Positions 44,451 to 53,148 of a DNA stretch of 64,000 bases are shown piece after piece; position 1 is the first letter of the stretch; each line of letters starts with the position of its first letter. Below the pieces are notes generated by a model. It ran no database searches. It saw only the letters and a program-made list of their open reading frames with translations, and was not told the DNA's origin. The translations under genes were made by a program, and so were the position numbers. Source of the stretch: Pseudomonas pseudonitroreducens (lineage in GTDB: Bacteria; Pseudomonadota; Gammaproteobacteria; Pseudomonadales; Pseudomonadaceae); contig NZ_BQHJ01000005.1 in assembly GCF_021603645.1 (NCBI RefSeq), positions 471,723 through 535,722 of the forward strand, written 5' to 3'.

Positions 44451-44711
44451 ATGAAAGACGCCAAGGACAAAGCCACGCGCGACGCTTTCGAAGCACCCCG
44501 CAAGGGCCGCCCCCGCAAGGAAGGCGCCATGACCAATGCCGAGAAACAGGCTGCCTATCGCAAGCGCCGGGCGGAAGCAGGTGGCGGCGCCGTGATGCTC
44601 AATAACGAGGAAATATGGCTGATCTGCCATGCCCTGGATGGCAAGGTCTGGGAAGCCGACGGCGAACAGCGGCAGAAACTCATTGCCCGCCTGCGCAAGC
44701 GCGTCGTTTGA
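44451..44711 (+). CDS. Small basic protein with KGRPRK motif, 86 aa
   Basis: The protein is 86 residues and strongly basic at both ends. Residues about 18-42 read KGRPRKEGAMTNAEKQAAYR followed by KRR; the GRP core flanked by Lys/Arg is AT-hook-like. The C-terminal half (LNNEEIWLICHALDGKVWEA, then QKLIARLRKR) is helical. AGGAG precedes the ATG by seven bases. Its promoter carries two GTAACGCGTTAC palindromes. A DNA-binding, self-repressing role is my inference; the family is not one I can name. Confidence 0.7.
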   Translation: MKDAKDKATRDAFEAPRKGRPRKEGAMTNAEKQAAYRKRRAEAGGGAVMLNNEEIWLICHALDGKVWEADGEQRQKLIARLRKRVV

Positions 44712-44717
44712 GCGCTC

Positions 44718-44942
44718 TTACATCAGTGCACCTATGAGCTCCATGCCAAGCTTCCTGACCTGCCGATCGGTGCGCAGCTCATTGCCGTGAACCCCGATTA
44801 CCTGGGTTGGCGGCCTTGATGAGTAGCGGCTCTGCAGGCTGATCAGGTAGCGGCCATCTTCCTGGCGGTTACAGGTGAAGTCGAATAGCGGGTAACTGCG
44901 CTGTAGGAGCTCGGCAACGTCGTGACAGCTTGGCGGATTCAT
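44718..44942 (-). CDS. Small protein of unknown function, 74 aa
   Basis: A 74-residue protein, MNPPSCHDVAELLQRSYPLF then DFTCNRQEDGRYLISLQSRY. AGGAG lies six bases before the ATG at 44942, which decides the start over upstream ATGs. It ends convergently seven bases from the KGRPRK protein gene. No motif recognised. Confidence 0.6.
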   Translation of the reverse strand: MNPPSCHDVAELLQRSYPLFDFTCNRQEDGRYLISLQSRYSSRPPTQVIGVHGNELRTDRQVRKLGMELIGALM

Positions 44943-45277
44943 CGGTCTCTCCTGCATGGCCCGAGTCATCGTGCGCCGCTGCGCTGAAAATGAAACCGTG
45001 GCCACTTGCCATTAGCTGCTGCGCAGCGTTCATTTCCGCTGCGGCGAATATCAATGAATTGAGGGATTTGAGCGGGATGCAGGGGCATTTTCCGGGGACC
45101 GCCAATAAAACAACCCGGACCGGCGGCAAGACTTTACATATAACGGCATTTCGCCAACGCCATGCCGGATCGTTCTGAAAAAGAGTCGAACACCCCTGCG
45201 CGATATGTTTCGGATGAAGTGAATGCACGGCATTCACCTATTCACTTCTCACGGATATTTCCCACGGAGTAGTTCCC

Positions 45278-45448
45278 ATGGCCGAACATAGAGGCGGTAA
45301 AGGCAACTTTGCAGAAGACCCCCAGCGTGCGTCCGAAGCCGGCAGGAAAGGCGGCCAGCACAGCGGCGGCAACTTCAAGAATGATCCGGCACGCGCAGCT
45401 GACGCGGGTCGCAAGGGTGGTCAGCGCAGTCACGGTGGTGGCCGCTGA
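45278..45448 (+). CDS. KGG-domain general stress protein (YciG/Con-10 type)
   Basis: A 56-residue hydrophilic protein made of two tandem KGG units: GGKGNFAEDPQRASEAGRKG and GGNFKNDPARAADAGRKGG, each a helix with an Asn-Phe...Ala-Gly-Arg-Lys-Gly-Gly signature. GGAG precedes the ATG by nine bases. Proteins of this family (E. coli YciG, B. subtilis GsiB, Neurospora Con-10) accumulate in stress or stationary phase. A clear terminator follows. Confidence 0.88.
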   Translation: MAEHRGGKGNFAEDPQRASEAGRKGGQHSGGNFKNDPARAADAGRKGGQRSHGGGR

Positions 45449-45501
45449 ACTCCCGGTGAGCGGGCGTTCCGGCGCTTGAACAGCGCTCCCCGCCGCTACG
45501 C

Positions 45502-45530
45502 AAACGGCGCCGAAGGATCGGCGCCGTTTT
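45502..45530 (+). terminator. Rho-independent terminator of the KGG gene
   Basis: Arms AAACGGCGCC and GGCGCCGTTT (45502-45511 and 45520-45529) enclose an eight-base loop and run into TTTT; the flanking A/T tracts make it usable from both sides, so it may also serve the convergent 57-aa gene. Confidence 0.85.
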
Positions 45531-45557
45531 ATTCGTTCAAAGGCTCGAAAGACCCGC

Positions 45558-45731
45558 TCACTGGGTGCAGAGCACCTCATTCACCTGGATATCCGAACGT
45601 GAGTCACGCCCCACAGGGCCATGCAGCGCACGGACGAATTGCTGCGCCTGCTCGCGGCTCAGGCGCTCCTGCAGCAGCACCGTGCTCATGGGTTGGCCAT
45701 TGCGGCTGTAGCGGATCAAGTACGCGTGCAT
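45558..45731 (-). CDS. Small protein of unknown function, 57 aa
   Basis: A 57-residue protein opening MHAYLIRYSRNGQPMSTVLL with a helix after LSREQAQQFVRALHG. GGAGG stands seven bases before the ATG, and codon use is normal, so it is probably real although short. The YLIRYSRNGQP strand-turn opening is shared in style with other tiny genes in this block. It is convergent with the KGG gene and may share its terminator. Confidence 0.65.
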   Translation of the reverse strand: MHAYLIRYSRNGQPMSTVLLQERLSREQAQQFVRALHGPVGRDSRSDIQVNEVLCTQ

Positions 45732-46348
45732 GGTGATTCCTCCCGGCGAAGGTGGCCATGCCAGTGGGTGGATGGCCTTTGTGCGCAGCAGTCTAGTTCA
45801 GTTGCCGGGGCGGCACGGGCGAACCGGCCAGCGTCTGCCCAATGGTGGCCTCGAAGCCGGCCGACCCAGGCATGACGTCTGAAACTCCAGCGCAGCGCAT
45901 ATGCCCCCAACCGGAGCGGGCTATCGCCACAAGTTGCTTGGCTGACATGCTCAGGCTGTTAGGGTGAGCGGACTTCCCAGCGTTTCCCCTGGCCCCTTTC
46001 CCACGGGGCTTCTTTTTGCCCTGCTCCTCGCCTGCCCGCCCCCGCAGCACACTCATGATCGAGGAAACGCACCGCGCTCCCTCGGCGGCGACGGCACGCT
46101 GGCGTATCTCCCCGGTTCTCGCACGCGCCGGCAGCCGTTCGGGCGCAACTCCCGAACCTTCGATCGGGTTACCGCTCACAGCTCAGGACAGACCGCGCGC
46201 GCCCGGCTCCTTCCGCTCGGGCTCGGGCAAACGCTTTCCGGCAGGTCGCAGGCGCCGCCAGGTCCGTCTACCCTGCAATCGGGAAACGCATCCGCGAGCG
46301 GCCCTTTTACCCTGGACACGCTGCCGAGACTCGCGAAAGGAGGTTCAG
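45732..46348. other. Long intergenic region with an orphan terminator
   Basis: About 617 bases. Open frames on both strands have poor composition and no ribosome sites. The one clear structure is a plus-strand stem GCCCC / GGGGC (45992-46009) followed by TTCTTTTT (46010-46017), a terminator with no protein gene before it. A small RNA ending there is possible; no known RNA family was recognised. Confidence 0.4.
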
Positions 46349-46990
46349 ATGCCCTCAGTGCAATACACCAACCGTCGCCATGCCGGGGTGGCACTGGCGA
46401 TGGTCCTGCGTGACATGCCGCTGGAGAATCCACTGGTTCTCGCCCTGCCCCGTGGTGGCGTACCGGTTGGCAAGGAGATCGCCCGCGCCCTGGGCGCGCC
46501 ACTGGACGTGCTGCTGGTGCGCAAGATCGGCGCGCCGGGCAACGAGGAGTTCGCCCTGGGCGCCATCGTCGATGGTCCGGAGCCGAACTGGGTGGTGGAC
46601 GAGCAGATGCTCGAACGCTATGACCCGCCGCCAGAGTGGTTCGAGCAACAGGTGCTGGAGCAGATCCGCGAGCTGGAGCGCCGACGCCTGCTCTATCGCG
46701 GTGCAAAGGCTCCGGCGCGCCTGGCGGATCGCGACCTGATCGTCGTCGATGACGGCCTGGCTACCGGCAGCAGTATGCGTGCCGCGCTGCAGTGCCTGCG
46801 CAGTCATCATCCGCACAAGGTGGTGCTGGCTGTGCCGGTCGGCCCGGCAGAAACCGTACAGAAGCTGCGTGATGAAGTGGACGCGCTGGTGTGCCTGGAT
46901 ACCCCGTCGCCGTTCCGTGCGGTGGGCGATCACTACCGGGACTTCCACCAACTCAGCGACCAGGAAGTGATCGACCTGCTGGCGAAGTAA
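46349..46990 (+). CDS. Phosphoribosyltransferase-family protein
   Basis: A 213-residue type I phosphoribosyltransferase fold: LALPRGGVPVGKEIARALGA near residue 32 and the PRPP-binding loop DRDLIVVDDGLATGSSMRAALQ at about 125-145, where the two acidic residues and GLATGSS fit the consensus. A strong AAAGGAGG precedes the ATG. Proteins of this type are often stand-alone and of unknown substrate; a role in base salvage or in an erythromycin-esterase-associated stress cluster is possible but not shown here. Confidence 0.85.
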   Translation: MPSVQYTNRRHAGVALAMVLRDMPLENPLVLALPRGGVPVGKEIARALGAPLDVLLVRKIGAPGNEEFALGAIVDGPEPNWVVDEQMLERYDPPPEWFEQQVLEQIRELERRRLLYRGAKAPARLADRDLIVVDDGLATGSSMRAALQCLRSHHPHKVVLAVPVGPAETVQKLRDEVDALVCLDTPSPFRAVGDHYRDFHQLSDQEVIDLLAK

Positions 46991-47004
46991 GCGCTTGAGA
47001 TTTC

Positions 47005-47081
47005 GTAGGAGCGAGCTTGCTCGCGAACGAGTATCCCGGCGGCTCCGCAGTTGAGCGGTTCGCGAGCAAGCTCGCTCCTAC
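47005..47081. repeat. REP inverted pair (REPIN)
   Basis: A REP unit at 47005-47029 and its reverse complement at 47058-47081 flank a short spacer, the usual REPIN arrangement in Pseudomonas. It lies in the convergent gap between the phosphoribosyltransferase and lacI genes. Confidence 0.85.
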
Positions 47082-47104
47082 AGGGGATGGGCCGGCTGCG
47101 GGAT

Positions 47105-48145
47105 TCAGGCGCTTTCACGCTCCAGCACCCGGCAGCCGAGCAGGTTCAGTCGCTCCGCTGGGCCGTCGAGGGGCACCACGCCGATGGATTGCAGCACGCG
47201 TAGCGCGGCGATCTCGCCAATCTCGCGGGCTGGCGGCTTGATGGTGGACAGGCTGGGCAGCAGCATCGGCGCGAAGGGATAATCACCGAACCCCAGCACC
47301 GCGCACTCATTGGGGATCTTCAGCCCCGCGCGCTGGCCCGCGAGCAGGCCACCGGCGGCGAGGTTGTCGTTGGCGAAGACGATCGCCTCGGGGCGCTCCG
47401 CCCCTCGTGCCATCAATGCTTCCATGGCCTGCCGCCCGGCTTCGAAGGGTGCACTTTCGGTGGGCACGAACATCCAGGGCTCGCCACCCAGTTCGCGCAA
47501 GGTATCGGCATAGCCGTCGCGGCGATCCAGGGCGCTGAAGTCGCCCGCTGCGCTGTTCTGCACGAAAGCGATGCGCCGGTAGCCCTTGCCGTGCAGGTAG
47601 TGCACGGCATCCACGCCGACCTGGTAATGGGAAAAGCCGACCTGGATCGGCGCGCGCCCGGGCTGGTAGTCCCACACCTCCACCGCCGGCATGTCCGCCG
47701 CCGCAATGAGTTTCTCGGTGGCGGGCGTATGGAAATGGCTGGTCAACACCAGCGCTGCCGGGTTCCAGCCGAGGAAGGCGCGCACGGCGTTTTCCTCCTT
47801 GTCTTCGCAGAAGTAGCTGGACGCCAGCAGCAGTTGGTAACCGTGGGCCGCCAGGGTGTCGCTGAAGGCCTGGATGGTGTCGGCGAAGATCGGCCCGGAA
47901 ATGTTCGGCACCACCATCCCCACTACCCTGCCCCGCGCCGAAGCCAGCCCGCCGGCGACCTGGTTGGGCACGTAGCCCAGCTCCTCCACTGCCGCGCCGA
48001 TGCGCTCGCGCAGGTCATCCGACAGTTGCGCCGGCTGGTTGAAGTAGCGCGACACGCTGATGGCGGAGACCTTTGCCAGTTCCGCCACGGCGGTCAGCGT
48101 CACGCGCCCTGCCCCACGGCGTTTGCGCGGTGTCTGGTTGGCCAA
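47105..48145 (-). CDS. LacI-family transcriptional regulator
   Basis: A 346-residue regulator: N-terminal LacI helix-turn-helix (VTLTAVAELAKVSAISVSRY, hinge PNQVAGGLAS) and a periplasmic-binding-like effector domain (GMVVPNISGPIFADTIQAF, AIVFANDNLAAGGLLAGQ, GFGDYPFAPMLLPSLSTI). It is divergent from a TonB-dependent receptor, with a perfect LacI-type operator between them, so it probably represses the receptor cluster and itself. The effector is unknown. Confidence 0.92.
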   Translation of the reverse strand: MANQTPRKRRGAGRVTLTAVAELAKVSAISVSRYFNQPAQLSDDLRERIGAAVEELGYVPNQVAGGLASARGRVVGMVVPNISGPIFADTIQAFSDTLAAHGYQLLLASSYFCEDKEENAVRAFLGWNPAALVLTSHFHTPATEKLIAAADMPAVEVWDYQPGRAPIQVGFSHYQVGVDAVHYLHGKGYRRIAFVQNSAAGDFSALDRRDGYADTLRELGGEPWMFVPTESAPFEAGRQAMEALMARGAERPEAIVFANDNLAAGGLLAGQRAGLKIPNECAVLGFGDYPFAPMLLPSLSTIKPPAREIGEIAALRVLQSIGVVPLDGPAERLNLLGCRVLERESA

Positions 48146-48233
48146 TTCGGCGCTCCCGTTTCTGTATTTCAGGAATATAAACGTAATTTTTAATTATTTG
48201 ACGATCTATCTGGCGATTCAGGATACTCGCCGA

Positions 48234-48247
48234 TGTTAGCGCTAACA
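48234..48247. promoter_or_regulatory. LacI-type operator TGTTAGCGCTAACA
   Basis: A perfect 14-bp palindrome with a central CG, the form typical of LacI-family operators, lies 88 bp upstream of lacI and 134 bp upstream of the TonB receptor gene. It is the likely target of the adjacent LacI protein. Confidence 0.75.
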
Positions 48248-48381
48248 ACACAAACTGTCCGCAACGATCCCAGCCACTCGCACGAGCGAGCGCTCGTGAC
48301 AGCCCCGTAGAAAACAGTCCCGTAGAAAAAGGCGCCCCGGCAAAGAGAGCCGAGGGCGGACCAGGGCACGAAGGAGTGGCT

Positions 48382-50640
48382 ATGCATTCGCAACAACGGG
48401 GGACGCTCGGTCGTCCGCAATTCACTGGCCGACGCAGCGCGCTGGCCCTGGGTATCGCCAGCGTGATCGGTGCGCTGGCCTGCAGCGTGCAGGCCGCCGA
48501 AACCACCGGCAGCGACACCCAGTCCGCCGACTCGGCACCGACGCTCAAGGCAGTGACCGTCACCGCGACCCGCCGCGAGGAGTCGCTGCAGAAGGTCCCG
48601 GTGGCCGTCTCTGTGGTCGATGGCGAACAGCTGGAGCGCGACAACCGCAACAACATTTCCAGCATCGTGCAGCAGGTGCCGACCCTGAATTTCCGCACCG
48701 GTGCCTCGAACAAGGACACCTCGCTGTTCGTCCGCGGCGTGGGCACCATTTCCACTTCCCCCGGCGTGGAGCCGAGCGTGTCGACGGTGATCGACGGCGT
48801 GGTGCTCGGCCGCCCCGGCCAGGCGACCCTGGACCTGCTCGACGTGGAACGCATCGAAGTGCTGCGCGGCCCGCAGGGCACGCTGTTCGGCAAGAACGCC
48901 TCGGCCGGCGTGCTCAACGTGGTGACCCGCGCGGTGCCCGACGAAACCACCGGCTATATCGACTACTCGCATTTTGGCGGCGGCAACGAGAACCGCACGC
49001 GCTTTGGCATCGGCGGCACGCTGATCCCCGGCAAGCTCAAGGCCAGCGTCACCACCCTGGTGGGCAGCTACGACGGCAACGTCGACAACGTCCACAACGG
49101 CCACGAGGTGAACGGCTACAACCGCGCCGGCGCGCGCACCAGGTTCGAGCTCACGCCGAACGACGACCTCAAGGTCACGCTGATCGCCGACTACATGAAG
49201 GGCAACGACGACGGCCCCAGCGGCGTGATTACCCAGAGCAGCAGCGCGGCCTTCACCAACGCCCTGCGCCCGGTGACACCGGACAGCGACAACCGCAAGA
49301 TCATCAGCGATTACCGCACCCACGTCGACGACACCAACAAGGGCCTGTCGGCGCAGCTGGACTGGAACCTGGGCGACTACACCCTGACGTCCATCAGCGC
49401 CTGGCGCGGTTGGGACAACACCCAGTGGCAGGATGGCGATCGCCTGTCGCAGGTCACCGCGAGCATTCCCAGCTCCCACGACAAGGGCGAGCTGAATTAC
49501 GACCAGTACTCCCAGGAGCTTCGCCTGGCCTCGCCCAAGGGGGAGTTCCTCGAGTACGTCGGTGGCCTGTACTACATGCATGCCGTGGACGACGAGACCT
49601 ACCGCCGCGTGGTGACCTCAACCACCACGCAGAACAGCGGCGTGGCCGACTACGGCACGCGCAGCGACACCTACGCGGTGTTTGGCGAGAGCACGCTGAA
49701 CTTCACCGATGATTTCCGCGGCATCGCCGGCCTGCGCTACACCCACGACGACCTCGAGTACGACCATCGCCGGCGCTCCACCTCGGCCACGGCGGTCACC
49801 GGCATCCAGCCGTCCACGTCCAGCTCCGGCTCCACCGACGAGGACGGCTGGTCCGGCCGCCTCGGTCTGCAGTACGACCTCAGCGAGCAGCTCACCAGCT
49901 ACGTCACCTACTCGCGCGGCTACAAGGGCCCGGCGTACAACGTGTTCTTCAATATGCAGCCGCGCGATACCGACGCGCTCAAGCCGGAAACTTCCAACTC
50001 CTGGGAAGCCGGCCTGAAGGCCACCGCGCTGGACAATCGCCTGACTGCCAACCTGGCGGTGTTCCACACCGTCTACGACAACTACCAGGCGAACTTCTAC
50101 GACACCGTCGCCGGCCAGGTGGTGACCCGCCTGATCAACGCCGGCAAGGTCAAGACCGAAGGCGCCGAACTGGACTTCAGCTACCAGGCGACCCGCCAGT
50201 TGAAACTCTCCGGCGCCCTCGCCTACACCAAGGCCCGGGTCGACAGCTTCGCCTGCCCGCCGGGTGCGGCGTCCAGCTGCAATGTCGACGGCAAGCCGCT
50301 GCCCTTCACCCCGGACTGGAAGAGCTACGTGCGCGCCGACTACAGCATCCCGCTGGACAACGGCCTGGATGTGGAGCTGGGCACCGACTACAGCTGGCAG
50401 GACAAGGTGCAGTACGACCTCAGCCAGAACCCCGACACCATCCAGGGCGCCTACGGCCTGTGGAACGCCAGCGTCGCCCTGGCCGACTACAACGACGGCT
50501 GGCGCGTCGCCCTGCTCGGCAAGAACCTCACCGACAAGTCCTACTCGCCGCTGCTGGCCAGCGGCGGCAGCTACATCTACCGCATGGTGCCGCGTGACGA
50601 CGGGCGCTACTTCGGCGTGGAGCTGCGCAAGGACTTCTGA
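48382..50640 (+). CDS. TonB-dependent outer-membrane receptor
   Basis: A 752-residue receptor. A signal peptide ends near ALACSVQAAE; the TonB box region is LKAVTVTATRREESLQKVP, the plug has VDGEQLERDNRNNISSIVQQ and LDVERIEVLRGPQGTLFGKN, and the barrel ends in YFGVELRKDF. The plug's TATRREE and GPQGTLFGKNASAG features place it with receptors for organic substrates rather than classic siderophores. AAGGAG precedes the ATG. It heads a cluster of monooxygenase, reductase and binding proteins under the LacI regulator. Confidence 0.92.
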   Translation: MHSQQRGTLGRPQFTGRRSALALGIASVIGALACSVQAAETTGSDTQSADSAPTLKAVTVTATRREESLQKVPVAVSVVDGEQLERDNRNNISSIVQQVPTLNFRTGASNKDTSLFVRGVGTISTSPGVEPSVSTVIDGVVLGRPGQATLDLLDVERIEVLRGPQGTLFGKNASAGVLNVVTRAVPDETTGYIDYSHFGGGNENRTRFGIGGTLIPGKLKASVTTLVGSYDGNVDNVHNGHEVNGYNRAGARTRFELTPNDDLKVTLIADYMKGNDDGPSGVITQSSSAAFTNALRPVTPDSDNRKIISDYRTHVDDTNKGLSAQLDWNLGDYTLTSISAWRGWDNTQWQDGDRLSQVTASIPSSHDKGELNYDQYSQELRLASPKGEFLEYVGGLYYMHAVDDETYRRVVTSTTTQNSGVADYGTRSDTYAVFGESTLNFTDDFRGIAGLRYTHDDLEYDHRRRSTSATAVTGIQPSTSSSGSTDEDGWSGRLGLQYDLSEQLTSYVTYSRGYKGPAYNVFFNMQPRDTDALKPETSNSWEAGLKATALDNRLTANLAVFHTVYDNYQANFYDTVAGQVVTRLINAGKVKTEGAELDFSYQATRQLKLSGALAYTKARVDSFACPPGAASSCNVDGKPLPFTPDWKSYVRADYSIPLDNGLDVELGTDYSWQDKVQYDLSQNPDTIQGAYGLWNASVALADYNDGWRVALLGKNLTDKSYSPLLASGGSYIYRMVPRDDGRYFGVELRKDF

Positions 50641-50729
50641 GCCGATGCGGCGCCGGCTCGCCCCGGCGCCGCCCATGAGATCGACCCCGCTGCCTTGCGT
50701 CCTCCCAACGGACACACAGGAAACCCGAC

Positions 50730-52052
50730 ATGACACGCACTCTCTCCCTTGGCGCCTTTCTCATGGCCACCGGTCACCACGTCGCCGCCTGGAGGCACCC
50801 CGACGTCCCGGCCGATGGCGGCCTGGATTTCCGCCTGTACAAGCGCCTGGCTCAGATCGCCGAGGCGGCGAAGTTCGACGCGGTCTTCGTTGCCGACAGC
50901 GTCGCCGCGCCCACAGCGGAGATCGCCAGCCGCATGGCCCGCTCCGATCACTTCGAACCGCTGACGCTGCTTTCGGCGCTGGCCGCGGTGACCGAGCGCA
51001 TCGGCCTGGTCGCCACCGTCACCACCAGCTACAACGAGCCCTACCACGTGGCGCGCAAGTTCGCCTCGCTCGACCACCTTTCCGGCGGTCGCTCAGGCTG
51101 GAACCTGGTGACTTCCGATGCCGCCGCCGAGGCGCTGAACTTCAACCGCCAGGAACACTTCGGCCACGCCGAGCGCTATGCCCGCGCACGGGAATTCCAT
51201 GACGTGGTGACGGGACTGTGGGACAGCTGGGAAGACGATGCCTTCACCCGCGACAAGGCCAGCGGGCAGTACTACGACCCGGCCAAGCTGCACGTGCTGA
51301 ACCACGAAGGCGAACACTTCCGCGTGCAAGGCCCGCTGAACGTCGCGCGCTCGCCCCAGGGCCGCCCGGTGATCGTCCAGGCCGGCAGTTCCGAGACCGG
51401 CCGCGAGCTGGCCGCACAGACCGCCGAAGTGGTGTTCACCGCGCAGACTTCACTGGCTGCCGCGCGCGACTTCTACAGCGACCTGAAGGGCCGCCTGGGC
51501 AAGTTCGGCCGCACGCCGGATGAGCTGAAGATCATGCCGGGCGTGTTCGTGGTGGTCGGCCAGAGCCAGAGCGAAGCGCAGGAGAAATTCGAGGAATTCC
51601 AGGAACTGGTGGAGCCTCATGTCGGCGTCGCCCTGCTCTCGCGCATGCTCGGCAACTTCGATCTCTCCGTCTACCCGCTGGACGGCCCCCTGCCCAAGCT
51701 GCCGCTGACCGACAGCGGCCAGCGTAGCCGCCAGCTGCTGCTCACCGAACTGGCCGGGCGCGAGAACCTGACCCTGGCCCAGCTTGGCCGGCGCATCGCC
51801 GGTGGTCGCGGGCACTACAGCCTGATCGGCACGCCGACGCAGATCGCCGACGAACTCCAGGCCTGGTTCGAAGGCGGCGCCGCCGACGGCTTCAACGTAC
51901 TGGTGCCGCACCTGCCGGGCGGACTGGAAGATGTCGCCAACTTCGTGGTGCCGGAACTGCAGCGTCGCGGACTGTTCCGTCGCGACTACAGCGGCAGCAC
52001 CCTGCGCGACCACCTCGGGCTCAAGCGCCCGGCCAATCGCTACACGATCTGA
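50730..52052 (+). CDS. Flavin-dependent monooxygenase, NtaA/SnaA/DszA family
   Basis: A 440-residue luciferase-like monooxygenase that would use FMNH2 from a separate reductase. Marks of the NtaA/DszA branch are FLMATGHHVAAWRHPDV, KFDAVFVADS, ATVTTSYNEPYHVARKFASL, SGGRSGWNLVTS and GRPVIVQAGSSETGRELAA. Members attack nitrilotriacetate, dibenzothiophene sulfone, sulfonates or alkyl compounds; the SsuA-like neighbour favours a sulfur compound here (inference). AGGAAA precedes the ATG. Confidence 0.9.
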   Translation: MTRTLSLGAFLMATGHHVAAWRHPDVPADGGLDFRLYKRLAQIAEAAKFDAVFVADSVAAPTAEIASRMARSDHFEPLTLLSALAAVTERIGLVATVTTSYNEPYHVARKFASLDHLSGGRSGWNLVTSDAAAEALNFNRQEHFGHAERYARAREFHDVVTGLWDSWEDDAFTRDKASGQYYDPAKLHVLNHEGEHFRVQGPLNVARSPQGRPVIVQAGSSETGRELAAQTAEVVFTAQTSLAAARDFYSDLKGRLGKFGRTPDELKIMPGVFVVVGQSQSEAQEKFEEFQELVEPHVGVALLSRMLGNFDLSVYPLDGPLPKLPLTDSGQRSRQLLLTELAGRENLTLAQLGRRIAGGRGHYSLIGTPTQIADELQAWFEGGAADGFNVLVPHLPGGLEDVANFVVPELQRRGLFRRDYSGSTLRDHLGLKRPANRYTI

Positions 52053-52100
52053 CGATTCACGGGCCGGCCTCCATGGCGGCCCGTACCCAATGGAGTATTC

Positions 52101-53144
52101 ATGACCTACCTCGCCCACCCCGACCGCTACCAGCGCATCCCGTACCGCCGTGCCGGCCGCAGCGGTCTGGTGCTGCCCGCCCTCTCCCTCGGCCTGTGGC
52201 ACAACTTCGGCGACAGCGTACCGCTGGACCGCCAGCGCGCCCTGCTGCGCACCGCCTTCGACCTGGGCATCAACCACTTCGATCTGGCCAACAACTACGG
52301 CCCGCCCTACGGCAGCGCCGAAATCAACTTCGGCCGCCTGCTGCGCGAGGACTTCGCCGGCTACCGCGACGAGCTGATCATCTCCACCAAGGCCGGCTGG
52401 GACATGTGGCCCGGCCCCTACGGCCAGGGCGGCAGCTCGCGCAAGTACCTGCTGTCCAGCCTCGACCAGAGCCTGCAACGCCTGGGCGTGGACTACGTGG
52501 ACATCTTCTACTCGCATCGCTTCGACCCGGACACGCCGCTGGAGGAAACCGCCGGCGCACTGGCCAGCGCCGTGCAGCAGGGCAAGGCGCTGTACGTCGG
52601 TATTTCGTCCTATTCCGCCGGCAAGACCTCCGAACTGGCCGCGCTACTGAAGGAATGGAAGGTGCCGCTGCTGATCCACCAGCCGGCCTACAACCTGTTC
52701 AACCGCTGGGTGGAGAAGGACCTGCTGGCCACCACCGACGAACTGGGCACGGGCGTCATCGCCTTCACTCCGCTGGCCCAGGGACTGCTGACCGACCGCT
52801 ACCTGAATGGTGTGCCGGCTGATGCGCGGGTCAACCAGCCGGGCGGCGCCTCGCTGCGGCCGGAGCATCTCTCCGAGGACAACCTGCGCCGCGCCCGCGC
52901 GCTCAACGAAATTGCCCAGCGCCGCGGCCAGAGCCTGGCGCAACTGGCGCTGGCCTGGGTGCTGCGTGATGCCCGCGTGACCTCCGCGCTGATCGGCGCA
53001 AGCCGCCCCGAGCAGATCGTCGAGAACGTCGCCGCCCTGGACAACCTCACCTTCAGCGCAGAAGAACTGGCGGAGATCGATCGCTTTGCCGTGGAAGGCG
53101 GGATCAACCTCTGGGAACAACCCTCCCACGACTGGAAGGAATGA
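52101..53144 (+). CDS. Aldo/keto reductase, YghZ type
   Basis: A 347-residue NADPH-dependent reductase resembling E. coli YghZ (L-glyceraldehyde-3-phosphate reductase): GINHFDLANNYGPPYGSAE with the catalytic Asp/Tyr, ISTKAGWDMWPGPYGQGGSS, SLQRLGVDYVDIFYSHRFD with the His, and VTSALIGASRPEQIVENVAA for cofactor binding. In this cluster it may reduce the aldehyde released by the monooxygenase; that is inference. Gap to the previous gene 48 bases. Confidence 0.9.
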   Translation: MTYLAHPDRYQRIPYRRAGRSGLVLPALSLGLWHNFGDSVPLDRQRALLRTAFDLGINHFDLANNYGPPYGSAEINFGRLLREDFAGYRDELIISTKAGWDMWPGPYGQGGSSRKYLLSSLDQSLQRLGVDYVDIFYSHRFDPDTPLEETAGALASAVQQGKALYVGISSYSAGKTSELAALLKEWKVPLLIHQPAYNLFNRWVEKDLLATTDELGTGVIAFTPLAQGLLTDRYLNGVPADARVNQPGGASLRPEHLSEDNLRRARALNEIAQRRGQSLAQLALAWVLRDARVTSALIGASRPEQIVENVAALDNLTFSAEELAEIDRFAVEGGINLWEQPSHDWKE

Positions 53145-53148
53145 GCCT

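Noticed and set aside
45793-46179. Minus-strand frame of 128 codons in the 45.7-46.3 kb gap
   Set aside because: Composition is unlike local genes and no ribosome site precedes any of its starts; a short 51-codon internal version cannot be supported.
47005-47081. Repeats that could suggest a CRISPR array
   Set aside because: The units are inverted, few and dispersed, which is the REP pattern; there are no direct repeats with unique spacers and no cas genes.
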